In this document: positions 21,500-29,118 of the stretch, one piece after another
Numbering within the stretch: the first letter of the stretch is position 1
How the letters are laid out: the number at the start of each line of letters is the position of its first letter
Virus record (IMG/VR): IMGVR_UViG_3300046513_000168
Location: 1-40,539 of that record
DNA length: 40,539 bases
Direction: 5' to 3' (one strand)
Source: a virus
Translations under genes and position numbers: made by a program
The notes under the pieces: model-generated
Told to the model about the DNA's origin: nothing
The model's input: only the letters and a program-made list of their open reading frames with translations
Databases searched by the model: none

Positions 21500-22360
21500 T
21501 TACTTGAGGCTGTTCTGGATCGTGGTCGCAACAATCCGCGGTATGCGGTTCAGCGCCCAGAAGGTGAAGATCGGCTGGAGGAGCGGACGATGATGTCCGT
21601 CTACACCACGTAGCTTTCGAAGTGACGGCTTGGAGATCCCGAGGCTCCGTTCGAACAGAACATTCGGATCCCAGTTCGAGACTTCAGCGGTATGGGCACC
21701 AGGTAGGTTCTTGAGGTTGGCCTTCGGCAAGAAGGCAATCTGGATCTTGCCGACCTTGATGCGCTTCGGAAGATCCTTCGACGAGCGGAAGTTCTTCGCG
21801 TTGCCCTTCATGTAACCCACTGTGACCGTGCCGGTCTTGGTCGTGATGGTCTTGGCGAGCTGGCGCAGCTCAGCCTGCAGAGCACCGGTGTGGACGAAGT
21901 ATTGCCGCGCTCGCTCGCGAGGAGAGTCACCTCGGCCGGCGACAGCTCCGTTTGCCTGGGTGTTCGACTTCTTCATAATGGTCTTGCGGCTCAGCGCTTC
22001 CCAATAGATGACGTCGCCAGTCTTGAGGCTTTCGATCTGGGCCTTACTGGCATTGACAATCGGATTGTATGGCTCCGACCAATCGAAATGGATTGCCGTC
22101 TCTGCACCCCTACCCTTCATGGCCACATTCGATTTCGTACCAACCATGGTGTTAGCTGCGAAATTAACTGCGGCCTCGAGCGAGCGCTCCACACGGCCGG
22201 TCAGCTTTGCCCGCAACGCCTGGACCTGGACGCGGTCGACAGTTGCGGCTTGGTCCACGGTCTTCACGCCTACCGCCTGGATGAACTGGTCGATGCCTTC
22301 AGACATCTCAGCGTTGCTGACCTTGCGGTTCCCGACCTTGAAGGTGACCTTGACGGGCAC
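21500..22360 (-). CDS. Tail completion / neck protein (gpZ or HK97 gp10-like position)
   Basis: 286 residues from GTG 22360, which shares a base with the preceding stop (TAGTG). Helical N-terminus, central phrase KTGDVIYWEALSRKTIMKKS, basic KDLPKRIKVGKIQIAFLPKA, and a C-terminal helix ending RIVATTIQNSLK. The long form with conserved A-L-Q-A-E-L-R-Q (VHTGALQAELRQLAKTI) fits tail completion proteins that prepare the tail for joining to the head. Its place between head-closure and tail terminator genes supports this. Enzymatic activity not expected. Confidence 0.6.
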   Translation of the reverse strand: MPVKVTFKVGNRKVSNAEMSEGIDQFIQAVGVKTVDQAATVDRVQVQALRAKLTGRVERSLEAAVNFAANTMVGTKSNVAMKGRGAETAIHFDWSEPYNPIVNASKAQIESLKTGDVIYWEALSRKTIMKKSNTQANGAVAGRGDSPRERARQYFVHTGALQAELRQLAKTITTKTGTVTVGYMKGNAKNFRSSKDLPKRIKVGKIQIAFLPKANLKNLPGAHTAEVSNWDPNVLFERSLGISKPSLRKLRGVDGHHRPLLQPIFTFWALNRIPRIVATTIQNSLK

Positions 22361-22905
22361 TACTGGATCTCCGCGAGATAGACACCACGGACGACATCGA
22401 TACGCTTGACCGTCATGCCCCTGACGATGTCGTTGAGCTCGAGCTTTGCCGCGGTGAAGACGGTGAAGGATTGCTCCTTCACACGCATGGTGCCATCGGC
22501 CTGCTCACGGTTCACACGTTCAGGCAGGATCCAGATATCACCAAGCGGCTGTCGGCCGGCGGACTTCGGCCGCTTTGTCAGCGGGTCGATGACTTGCGTC
22601 TCGCGCTCCCAGGCCACCTGCTCGGTGAGTGGGATCAGCATGTGCGATCGGTACTCAGCGACGTTGTAGGCGAAGGAGCCATCGTGGTCGGCCACCAGGT
22701 AACGGCGCTCGAGGCCGTCGATGATCACGTCGAGGGTCTGGACCAGGCAGTCCGGAGAAACGCGGAGGAGACGACGGGGGAAGCTGAAATCGTAGCCGAT
22801 CAGCTTGCCCTCGAGATCCTGCTCGACGGTGCCTTTGAATGGCAGTCCGTCGTCACGATACATCAGGCTGTCGAAACGAAGGCCGGCGGTTTTCAGGCTA
22901 ACCAT
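22360..22905 (-). CDS. Head closure / head-tail joining protein
   Basis: 181 residues, beta-rich. It starts with extended strands (KGTVEQDLEGKLIGYDFSFP) and ends ELNDIVRGMTVKRIDVVRGV before YLAEIQ. A closing G-M-x-V-x-R-x-D-x-x-x-G-V-Y is common in stopper proteins that plug the connector after packaging, and the gene lies between the adaptor and tail completion genes. The function is assigned from position and fold pattern only. It is separated from the adaptor gene by 3 bases and touches the next start. Confidence 0.6.
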   Translation of the reverse strand: MVSLKTAGLRFDSLMYRDDGLPFKGTVEQDLEGKLIGYDFSFPRRLLRVSPDCLVQTLDVIIDGLERRYLVADHDGSFAYNVAEYRSHMLIPLTEQVAWERETQVIDPLTKRPKSAGRQPLGDIWILPERVNREQADGTMRVKEQSFTVFTAAKLELNDIVRGMTVKRIDVVRGVYLAEIQ

Positions 22906-22908
22906 TCA

Positions 22909-23628
22909 TCACCCCGTGATTGCGTCAGTGTTCGAGGTGACCAGGAAGAACGACGGCGTGACTTCGTTCTTGGTCACGACCTGGTCGATGGCTTCCTGGT
23001 AGCGCTTCTCGGCTTCGATCTTCAGCTTGTCGAGCTCCTTCAGATCCACGCGGCTGAATTCCTTGACGCCGTTCTTCTCGGACTGAGCCATCCGCTGCTT
23101 GGCGGATGGCAGCACATCGAGAACAGCTCGCATGCAGATCAGGGTGTTAGCGGCGAGCTCGGCCGTGGTGCCCGAAACGAGTGCTGCTGCGAGCTCGTCG
23201 GCGCCGATTTCACGCTCGACCGTGAGGAACGCGGAGAAGATATCGATGTCAGAGTCCGGGAGCTCGTGCTCCTCGATACCGATGAAGGCGCGGACTTGTT
23301 GACCAGTTGTGGTGTGGACGGGTTCCGGCACAACGCGGTAAGCGCGATTGAGCTGGACTTCCTGACCCTGGACGGTGAATTTGACGACGACTGTGCGGCG
23401 CTCAAAGCTGCGCGTCGGGTCGATCTGGTGGGCCGACGACGGAACGAGGACCGTCATCTGATAGGTCGCGGAGGTGGTGACATAAGGAATGTCCTCCAGC
23501 CCTGGCATAGCGGCGCCCGCCTGGTTGCGGACGGTGTATGTTACGGACCCGAGATCAGGGGCAACCGGCCGGTCGCCAACCATGAATGGGATGGTCAATG
23601 CAGACGGTGTGCCCCCGATGATGTCCAT
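22909..23628 (-). CDS. Head-tail adaptor-like connector protein
   Basis: 239 residues; ATG 23628 shares a base with the preceding stop (TAATG). The N-terminal half (about residues 1-110) is beta-rich and immunoglobulin-like (VGDRPVAPDLGSVTYTVRNQ). The second half is helical (EREIGADELAAALVSGTTAE; LKELDKLKIEAEKRYQEAID), as in adaptors that dock on the portal. The N-terminal Ig-like part is an addition to the usual all-helical adaptor, so this may be a fused or divergent connector. Assigned by position after the capsid genes; moderate certainty. Confidence 0.55.
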   Translation of the reverse strand: MDIIGGTPSALTIPFMVGDRPVAPDLGSVTYTVRNQAGAAMPGLEDIPYVTTSATYQMTVLVPSSAHQIDPTRSFERRTVVVKFTVQGQEVQLNRAYRVVPEPVHTTTGQQVRAFIGIEEHELPDSDIDIFSAFLTVEREIGADELAAALVSGTTAELAANTLICMRAVLDVLPSAKQRMAQSEKNGVKEFSRVDLKELDKLKIEAEKRYQEAIDQVVTKNEVTPSFFLVTSNTDAITG

Positions 23629-23915
23629 TACTTAACCTTCCGTACCTTCGGAGCCGCAGGTGCGTTCTCGTCGAACTTCGAGAGGAAGGATGCGATCGCG
23701 AGATCGCGGTCTCCAGAGTCGATCCAGAAGGCCAGGAACTCTTCGTCGGTGGCTTCGTCCGGAACATCAGCAACCTTAGTCACCTGGCCGAGAGCGATAC
23801 GGGAGTCGATGAAGCCAGAGCGGGCTACAACAGAGGGACGGTGAGCCTGGATGTCATGCCCAGTGGACATATCCGCCAGCATGAAGTCACCAGTGGTCTC
23901 AGCAAGAATTTTCAC
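23628..23915 (-). CDS. Small virion-region protein of unknown function
   Basis: 95 residues from GTG 23915, with AGGAG 7 bases upstream. Begins V-K-I-L-A-E-T-T-G-D-F-M-L-A-D and ends in a basic tail PAAPKVRKVK. In several proteobacterial siphophages I recall a protein of this size and start between the major capsid and adaptor genes, without known function. No membrane segment or catalytic motif. It is the first gene after the hairpin that follows the major capsid gene, so its level should be lower than capsid. Confidence 0.6.
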   Translation of the reverse strand: MKILAETTGDFMLADMSTGHDIQAHRPSVVARSGFIDSRIALGQVTKVADVPDEATDEEFLAFWIDSGDRDLAIASFLSKFDENAPAAPKVRKVK

Positions 23916-23935
23916 GGGGGTTCTCCTAATAGAAA

Positions 23936-23964
23936 GCCCGTCGTCCAGGGTTTGAACGACGGGC
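23936..23964 (-). terminator. Hairpin terminator or attenuator after the major capsid gene
   Basis: Stem of 9 bp, GCCCGTCGT / ACGACGGGC, with an 11-base loop. On the minus strand it is followed by TTTCTATT. The T-tract is interrupted, so partial read-through to the connector genes is expected. Confidence 0.75.
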
Positions 23965-23985
23965 CGGTTGGGTGCTTCTCGGTGA

Positions 23986-25173
23986 TTAAGCCGAGAAGTC
24001 GAAGATCGAGCGGGTGTCTCCGAAGTTCATCTTGTAACCAGCGTTTGTGGTCTTGGTGACCGTGACCGACTGGTTGGTGATGGAGCGTTCGGACTCCTCG
24101 ATATCCGAGCCGGCTTCGATCAGCTCTTCCATGGTGTCACCCTTGGAGAGACCAATGAGCTTGCCGACCGGGGCATCGCTGGCGATCGCGAAGTTGGCAA
24201 CGCCCTGCAGAAGCGGGATGCCGCCGAGCTGGAAGCCCTGAGCCTGAGCGATCTCAACCTCAGTCTTGCCCTGGAGGGCAGCGTTCGGCATGACGAACAG
24301 CTCGAGCCATTCCAGGTAGGCGTCCCAGTTACCGACAACCGTGTCGATCGGGGTGCCAGCCTTGGCGCGGTTGATCATCCACTTGACGAGGGCACGGCGG
24401 CTGATCTTGCCAGCGGTTGCACCAGCGTCGAGGCTGGACTGCGTGACGACTGGAGCAGCGGCATTCACGCCGTCACCGTTCACGAGCAGAGATACCGCGG
24501 CCGAAACCTTGGACATCTCAGCTTCGCGCAGCATGCGGACGAAGTATGGCGTCATCAGATCGAGGCGGGCTCGACGGCCAAACTCGTACGAATAACGCAG
24601 ACCACCACCGTGCTTGAAGATCTGGACCGAGGTCTGGCTGGACCGGATCGTGCGAACCGGTACGCGACCAAGTTCTGCAACCGCACGAGTCGTCTGGTAG
24701 TCGTCCTGCTTGTCATCGATCACCGTCGAAATCATTTCGTTGCCCGAAATGGAACGCGACTGGGAGATCAACGGCTGAACGCTCTCGAGCTGGCTCTGGC
24801 GGTACTTCCAGCGGACCATGTCGTCGACAACTTCCGGGAACAGCGCACGGGTACCGGCGTAGGTCTGGAAGGTGTCGGACGCGGCGTCGAGGACAACGCC
24901 CTGGGCGAAGTCATCACGAACCGGGAGGTTCAGGAAGGCCAGGGAGGCTTCGTAGCCATTCAGGAAGCCGTTGGCGTCCTGGTAACGTTCGGAGTGCTCG
25001 GACTGCGAGGCGTCGATCGCCAGTGTCAGGAAGTCACGCAGATTGAGGCCGAAGTTCTTAGCTTCGCGAATGAGCTTCGCAGCTTCGCTCTTCGATGCCG
25101 CCTCGTCTTCCACCAGGAGTACGCGAAGGGTTTCTACGCCACGACGCTGAACTCGAGTAAGGGATTCGGTCAT
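23986..25173 (-). CDS. Major capsid protein
   Basis: 395 residues, the right size for an HK97-fold capsid subunit without a long delta domain. Phrases such as FPEVVDDMVRWKYRQSQLES, then the K-H-G-G-G-L-R-Y-S-Y-E-F-G-R-R region and GKISRRALVKWMINRAKAGT, are typical of a major capsid family in proteobacterial siphophages. The gene follows the protease/scaffold and decoration genes and is followed by a strong hairpin, consistent with high expression. ATG 25173 has GGAG 10 bases upstream. Processing of the N-terminus by the protease is possible but not visible. Confidence 0.9.
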   Translation of the reverse strand: MTESLTRVQRRGVETLRVLLVEDEAASKSEAAKLIREAKNFGLNLRDFLTLAIDASQSEHSERYQDANGFLNGYEASLAFLNLPVRDDFAQGVVLDAASDTFQTYAGTRALFPEVVDDMVRWKYRQSQLESVQPLISQSRSISGNEMISTVIDDKQDDYQTTRAVAELGRVPVRTIRSSQTSVQIFKHGGGLRYSYEFGRRARLDLMTPYFVRMLREAEMSKVSAAVSLLVNGDGVNAAAPVVTQSSLDAGATAGKISRRALVKWMINRAKAGTPIDTVVGNWDAYLEWLELFVMPNAALQGKTEVEIAQAQGFQLGGIPLLQGVANFAIASDAPVGKLIGLSKGDTMEELIEAGSDIEESERSITNQSVTVTKTTNAGYKMNFGDTRSIFDFSA

Positions 25174-25212
25174 TTCAAAAATTCTCCGTTGAGTTTGGGG
25201 CGGCGCGGCGCG

Positions 25213-25611
25213 TTAGACCAGGACGACGACGGCGTCGGTCCCGATGATTTCCGCGACGAAGTTCTTGGTGGCGTCGTTCGCAGCGGCCTTCTTGACTGTG
25301 CCGCTACCGCCGCCGATGACCGTGTCGCCAACTGCGGCTGCATCGCCGTTCTTGATCGGAAGCAGGTTTGCGAACTTCAGAGCGACGGCGCCGACGAGCT
25401 GACCTTCGACCTTGCGATCTTCGACAGTCGACAGACGGCCAACGATCACGTCGCCATCAGCGGCGAGCTTGACCTTGTTCGGCGCGGACGTGTCGAGCGA
25501 CACTGCCTTGCCTACGTCAGCAGCGACGATGCCTGCTGCGAGCGTGAAGGTCAGGATGAAGTCTTCGAAGTGGAAACCACGAAGACTGACTTTGGTGTGG
25601 AAGGATGCCAT
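25213..25611 (-). CDS. Capsid decoration / cement protein
   Basis: 132 residues, beta-rich and glycine-alanine-rich. The central phrase GIVAADVGKAVSLDTSAPNK, followed by V-K-L-A-A-D-G-D-V-I-V-G-R-L, is characteristic of the DUF2190-type capsid cement family, which stabilises the shell after expansion. The place between protease/scaffold and major capsid genes is the normal one for this protein. ATG 25611 has GGAG 10 bases upstream. The start of the next gene is 39 bases downstream. Confidence 0.85.
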   Translation of the reverse strand: MASFHTKVSLRGFHFEDFILTFTLAAGIVAADVGKAVSLDTSAPNKVKLAADGDVIVGRLSTVEDRKVEGQLVGAVALKFANLLPIKNGDAAAVGDTVIGGGSGTVKKAAANDATKNFVAEIIGTDAVVVLV

Positions 25612-25636
25612 GGTAGTTTATCTCCGTGGTGGGTGA

Positions 25637-26746
25637 TTAGCGGGCCGAGCGGAAAGCAGCGGCGTTGCGGGACGGCTGGTTCGCCAGGTCGGTCGGCTTG
25701 TCGCTGGCCTTGCCACCTGCCTGGATCACGAGAACAGCGGAGTGCTCGTTGATCAGGGCGGACAGCTCGGTGACCGTCTTCGGCAGTTCGACGTTGAGCT
25801 TGCCAACCTTCGTCAGGACGCTCTTGGCGACTTCCGAGAGGGCAGCAACGGCAGCATCGCGGTCAGCGGTGACAGCGTTGACGTCGACAGCATTGGCAGC
25901 GGTCAGCTGGGTGTTCAGATCAGCGATCGTTGCGTCACGTTCGGTGATGGTGGCTTCGAGCGTGGTGACCTTGCCGGTTGCGTCCGTAAGGTCGCGCTTG
26001 GCGTTCGTGAGGTCAGCAGTCGTGGTCGTCAGGTTGGCGACGAGAGTTGCGAGGTCCATAGAATCTTCCTTGGAGGCGGTTGCGAGCAGGACGAGGGAGT
26101 TCGGATCCATCCCAGAGGCAGCGAGCTGCTCGAGGGACTGGCCGAAGTGCGACCGGTCGCGTGAAACGATCCGTGCATTTTGGGCGCCGCCCTGGCCGAC
26201 GAGGGACAGCTCGAAAAACTTGTCGAGACCGACCATGCGGGCGTAGACGCCGTTTTTGCCGACCTGGTTTCCGTCGTTGTCCGTTCCGGACCAGATGTTG
26301 TCGGACGAGGAGTCGGGGCCGAAGTAATCAAAACCCGACTTGGAATTAAGCATCTGCTTTGCGAGAACAGAGACAGACACCTGGTCAACGCTGCCAGCCT
26401 CGATCTTGGTCGCCTGGTCATTGGCGGTCGGATCGAGGAAGAAGAGCACGCGGAGTTCGGACTCGACGCCCGTGTCTACGACTTCACCATGGAAGACGCG
26501 GCCAATTGGGAGCGGCGAGGTGTTGTGCATGATCTGCACGGGGCGAGATTCACGCTTTAGCTCACCGGCCATCTCGAGGAGGAAGGCGCGATCGGCGCGA
26601 GCACCCTTGTAGAGCGGGTGTTCCTTACGGATCGGCAGGGTGTTGAAAGCAATCGCTTCGTAGACGCGCAGACCATCAACATCGACGTCACCCGCCGAAG
26701 CGGTGAGTAGATCCTTGATGGCCTGTGTTTTTGCGATTTGCTTCAT
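25637..26746 (-). CDS. Prohead protease fused to a scaffold-like coiled coil
   Basis: 369 residues. Residues about 1-205 look like a prohead serine protease: candidate catalytic His in VQIMHNTSPLPIGRVFHG, candidate Ser in AGSVDQVSVSVLAKQ, and a closing strand FFELSLVGQGGAQNARIV. Residues about 225-330 are a regular coiled coil (TTTTADLTNAKRDLTDATGK; ITERDATIADLNTQL), the scaffold part. The final 40 residues are basic and probably bind the capsid protein. Such fusions guide capsid assembly and then digest the scaffold. The start ATG 26746 lies within the foot of a long hairpin, which may limit its translation. Confidence 0.8.
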   Translation of the reverse strand: MKQIAKTQAIKDLLTASAGDVDVDGLRVYEAIAFNTLPIRKEHPLYKGARADRAFLLEMAGELKRESRPVQIMHNTSPLPIGRVFHGEVVDTGVESELRVLFFLDPTANDQATKIEAGSVDQVSVSVLAKQMLNSKSGFDYFGPDSSSDNIWSGTDNDGNQVGKNGVYARMVGLDKFFELSLVGQGGAQNARIVSRDRSHFGQSLEQLAASGMDPNSLVLLATASKEDSMDLATLVANLTTTTADLTNAKRDLTDATGKVTTLEATITERDATIADLNTQLTAANAVDVNAVTADRDAAVAALSEVAKSVLTKVGKLNVELPKTVTELSALINEHSAVLVIQAGGKASDKPTDLANQPSRNAAAFRSAR

Positions 26747-26780
26747 CTGTCAGTGGTCCCGTGGGGTTCACTGACAGATG
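26744..26780 (-). promoter_or_regulatory. Hairpin spanning the start codon of the protease gene
   Basis: Perfect 12-bp inverted repeat CATCTGTCAGTG / CACTGACAGATG with a 13-base loop (26756-26768). On the minus strand the loop carries CGGGA, the likely ribosome site, and the final ATG of the stem is the start codon. A stable structure would bury the start. Confidence 0.7.
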
Positions 26781-26817
26781 GAAATTTAGTTTAGGAAGTT
26801 CAATTAAAGCATTGAAG

Positions 26818-26834
26818 CACAATGATTAATTGTG
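26818..26834. repeat. Small inverted repeat in an AT-rich gap
   Basis: CACAAT GATTA ATTGTG, a 6-bp dyad in the 26781-26849 gap, the most AT-rich part of the late region. It could be an operator or part of a promoter for the capsid genes. I found no convincing -35/-10 pair here. Confidence 0.3.
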
Positions 26835-26849
26835 ATTCATTACGCTGCG

Positions 26850-27260
26850 TTAGGCCGGTGCCAGGACTTGCGTTGCTCTTTCCTCGCCAAGCACAGCGGT
26901 CAGGAAAGTTTGCAGGTTTCCAAAAAACTCGCTGTCACTTTGGACTTCAGTGGCCGAGTTCCAGATGCCCTGTAGTTTGGCTGATTGCGTCGACATGGCC
27001 GCGCTGGCTGTTTCGGCCTCCTCGTCAGACAGGCGCGTCCAAACCAGCAACTTCGACAGCACATAGGTGGTGATCGGTTCTGGTTCGACCAGCGGGTCGA
27101 TCACTCCACCTTCAGCGATAAACTGCGGCCACGGTGGCACGTCGCTATTCACCGAGGGGAGGAAGTATTCGAGCCCGTCGTCACCAACGGCTTTGATAGT
27201 GGGCTCTTGGCCAGGTATTGGCATCTGCCATTTAGCGGAAACGAATTTGGTGAGTGACAT
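26850..27260 (-). CDS. Probable tail fibre assembly protein
   Basis: 136 residues. Helical C-terminal half (LSDEEAETASAAMSTQSAKL; NLQTFLTAVLGEERATQVL) after a proline-rich, extended N-terminal part (WQMPIPGQEPTIKAVGDDG). No catalytic motif. It lies directly after the three fibre genes, with 2 bases between, as fibre chaperones usually do. The function is inferred from that position and from size, since sequence similarity to known chaperones is not apparent by eye. Confidence 0.5.
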   Translation of the reverse strand: MSLTKFVSAKWQMPIPGQEPTIKAVGDDGLEYFLPSVNSDVPPWPQFIAEGGVIDPLVEPEPITTYVLSKLLVWTRLSDEEAETASAAMSTQSAKLQGIWNSATEVQSDSEFFGNLQTFLTAVLGEERATQVLAPA

Positions 27261-27262
27261 GG

Positions 27263-28345
27263 TTACATCCTCGCGTTCAAAAGAATATTGCAGCCGCCAT
27301 AGGCTTGGCCAGCCGCCGTCGCGGTGACCTGCGGCCGGATCAAGCGGTCTGTGACGGCATTGGTTGCTAGGGCGGTGGCGTTTGCATATGAGACGCTAGT
27401 GTAGCCAGCAGTTGGTGTCGTTCGCATCGGCTCAAATTGGTGTGTGGTGATTACCAGTCCGCCTGCACTCGCGTAGGACGTGAAGATCAAACAAGAATTG
27501 ATGTTGAAGAAATACCGTTTGCAATCGCGCAGATCGTTGCCGTATTCCGTCACCTCGAAGGGTGGCGCGATGCCTGTATTGTCGGGGTCGGCATAGAGCC
27601 CGACATCGGCAATGGCGAGGTTCTTATTAATCACCGACGCAAGGTTCGCTTGGCTGGCCAGGCCCACCTTGTTGCCGGTCTGCCACCCCTGCACGCCTTG
27701 ATAAGTGGTGCCGCAGGCAGTGCAGAAATGCAACAGCATGCCAGCCGAGCCATCGGTTGCCCATGTGCCGCCTGATATCGGCGCGGGGATCGGAATATTG
27801 AAGGTCTTCCAAACACCCACGGCATCAAGAGTGAAAGGGTACAGGAACGAAACATTGCCTGCTGGATCAGTCACGGAAGCTGTATAGGTGCCAGCGATAT
27901 CGGCATAGGCTGAAAAGCGCAGCACCGCGGGTATGGCCTTTGCCGGCGTTCCCCACGCAAAATCCTGCACTCGCTGGCCTTCAAGGGGTTGGTAAATCTG
28001 CCCATAATCGGTAGCCGCCAGTGATGCCTTGGCGACCCCGTAAGATTGCACCAGTGTGTTCTTGGCACGGGCGGGTGATACTATCGCTGCCTGTGCCGCC
28101 TGCATCGTTAAGCCGCTAGAAGTAATCATCCACTGGTCGACCGGATAGGCACCAACCGTTGAGACGACGCTGGAGCCGTTCTCTTGGCTCACCTGCATAA
28201 CAGGGTTGACGACGCGATTACGCCGGTCGGCCGTCTTTACATTGACCGGTGGTAGGCTCCACGCGATACCATCCCATGTGTAGATCGGCCCGACGCCAGA
28301 GTTGAAAACCTGCCCGACCGTGGGGTTAGTTGGAAAGTCGATCAT
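27263..28345 (-). CDS. Tail fibre protein, receptor-binding paralogue 2
   Basis: 360 residues from ATG 28345, overlapping the preceding stop (ATGA). Starts with a short tip module (FPTNPTVGQVFNSGVGPIYT followed by WDG) and then the shared fibre domain: A-D-R-R-N-R-V-V-N-P, MQVSQENG, YPVDQW. The rest is beta-rich with paired cysteines in HFCTACGTTYQG and ends in LLNARM. The domain from the RRNRVVNP phrase on is closely related to that of the 669-residue fibre upstream. Probably binds the host surface. The order of modules suggests it can be exchanged between fibres by recombination. Confidence 0.75.
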   Translation of the reverse strand: MIDFPTNPTVGQVFNSGVGPIYTWDGIAWSLPPVNVKTADRRNRVVNPVMQVSQENGSSVVSTVGAYPVDQWMITSSGLTMQAAQAAIVSPARAKNTLVQSYGVAKASLAATDYGQIYQPLEGQRVQDFAWGTPAKAIPAVLRFSAYADIAGTYTASVTDPAGNVSFLYPFTLDAVGVWKTFNIPIPAPISGGTWATDGSAGMLLHFCTACGTTYQGVQGWQTGNKVGLASQANLASVINKNLAIADVGLYADPDNTGIAPPFEVTEYGNDLRDCKRYFFNINSCLIFTSYASAGGLVITTHQFEPMRTTPTAGYTSVSYANATALATNAVTDRLIRPQVTATAAGQAYGGCNILLNARM

Positions 28346-29118
28346 CCGCGCATCCCCTGTACTGCGATGAAGCCTATGAAACCAGTTCCCCCGCTTTGGC
28401 TCAATTTCAGGGCGTTCCAAGCGTTGCTATTGCTGACAAAGGTCGCCCAAGAGTTGTTCACCCTATTGGACGAGTTGTCGATGTAAGCTGACCGGCCCTG
28501 CCCCATTTTAAGAGGTAGTGTCGTGTTGAAGCCATAAAGCGTCATATCACCGCCAAAGCCGCTGTTTACCCCAGTGTTAGCCGGGACTGGATTGGCCACA
28601 ACCAGCCCGCTTTGGGCGCTGGTGTTGTAGGATGGTGCGCCACCGCTGATGCTGTAAAGCTGGTCGAGCGGAAATGCCCCGGCCGTCGTTATGAAGGTGC
28701 TGCCGTTGTCGGTGCTTGGATTGGCCAAGACCACCGTGTCAACGCCGACCGCACGGCCATCGATTGTAAATTTGATTTCCCGATAAGGCGCCAAGTCCCT
28801 GACGATGTCACCGATCAACCCGCCAGTGTAGGTTTTGGTGAACAGCGTTTCCCACGATCCCAATGCCGCCGCCGCTGCTGCACCGGCCGACTGTACCCAC
28901 TGTTTGGTGTTGCCGTCATCATACCAGAGGTACTGCTGCCCGTTGCTCGACCGCCACCATTGCTGCCCGATGGCTGGATTGGAGGGTGGTGTGTCTCCGA
29001 TGTACATCGGCCCTATCTGCGGCACGATGTTCCACGCGGTGCCATCCCACTGGTAGTTGGTTGAGCCCCCGGTGAACTGCTGGCCTACGATGGGTGAGGA
29101 AGGAAAGTCGATTGCCAT
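28342..29118 (-). CDS. Tail fibre protein with two tip modules
   Basis: 258 residues; ATG 29118 shares a base with the preceding stop (TAATG). Two small modules in tandem, around residues 5-32 (FPSSPIVGQQFTGGSTNYQW) and 43-76 (NPAIGQQWWRSSNGQQYLWY), then an alanine linker and a beta-rich C-terminal domain (YTGGLIGDIVRDLAPYREIK to GFIGFIAVQGMRG) not shared with the neighbouring fibres. It may cap or link the other fibres, or be an alternative receptor-binding protein. Confidence 0.65.
   Translation of the reverse strand: MAIDFPSSPIVGQQFTGGSTNYQWDGTAWNIVPQIGPMYIGDTPPSNPAIGQQWWRSSNGQQYLWYDDGNTKQWVQSAGAAAAAALGSWETLFTKTYTGGLIGDIVRDLAPYREIKFTIDGRAVGVDTVVLANPSTDNGSTFITTAGAFPLDQLYSISGGAPSYNTSAQSGLVVANPVPANTGVNSGFGGDMTLYGFNTTLPLKMGQGRSAYIDNSSNRVNNSWATFVSNSNAWNALKLSQSGGTGFIGFIAVQGMRG

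Noticed and set aside
22471-23844. 457-codon plus-strand frame opposite the connector genes
   Set aside because: Antisense shadow of three well-packed connector genes; no start signal.
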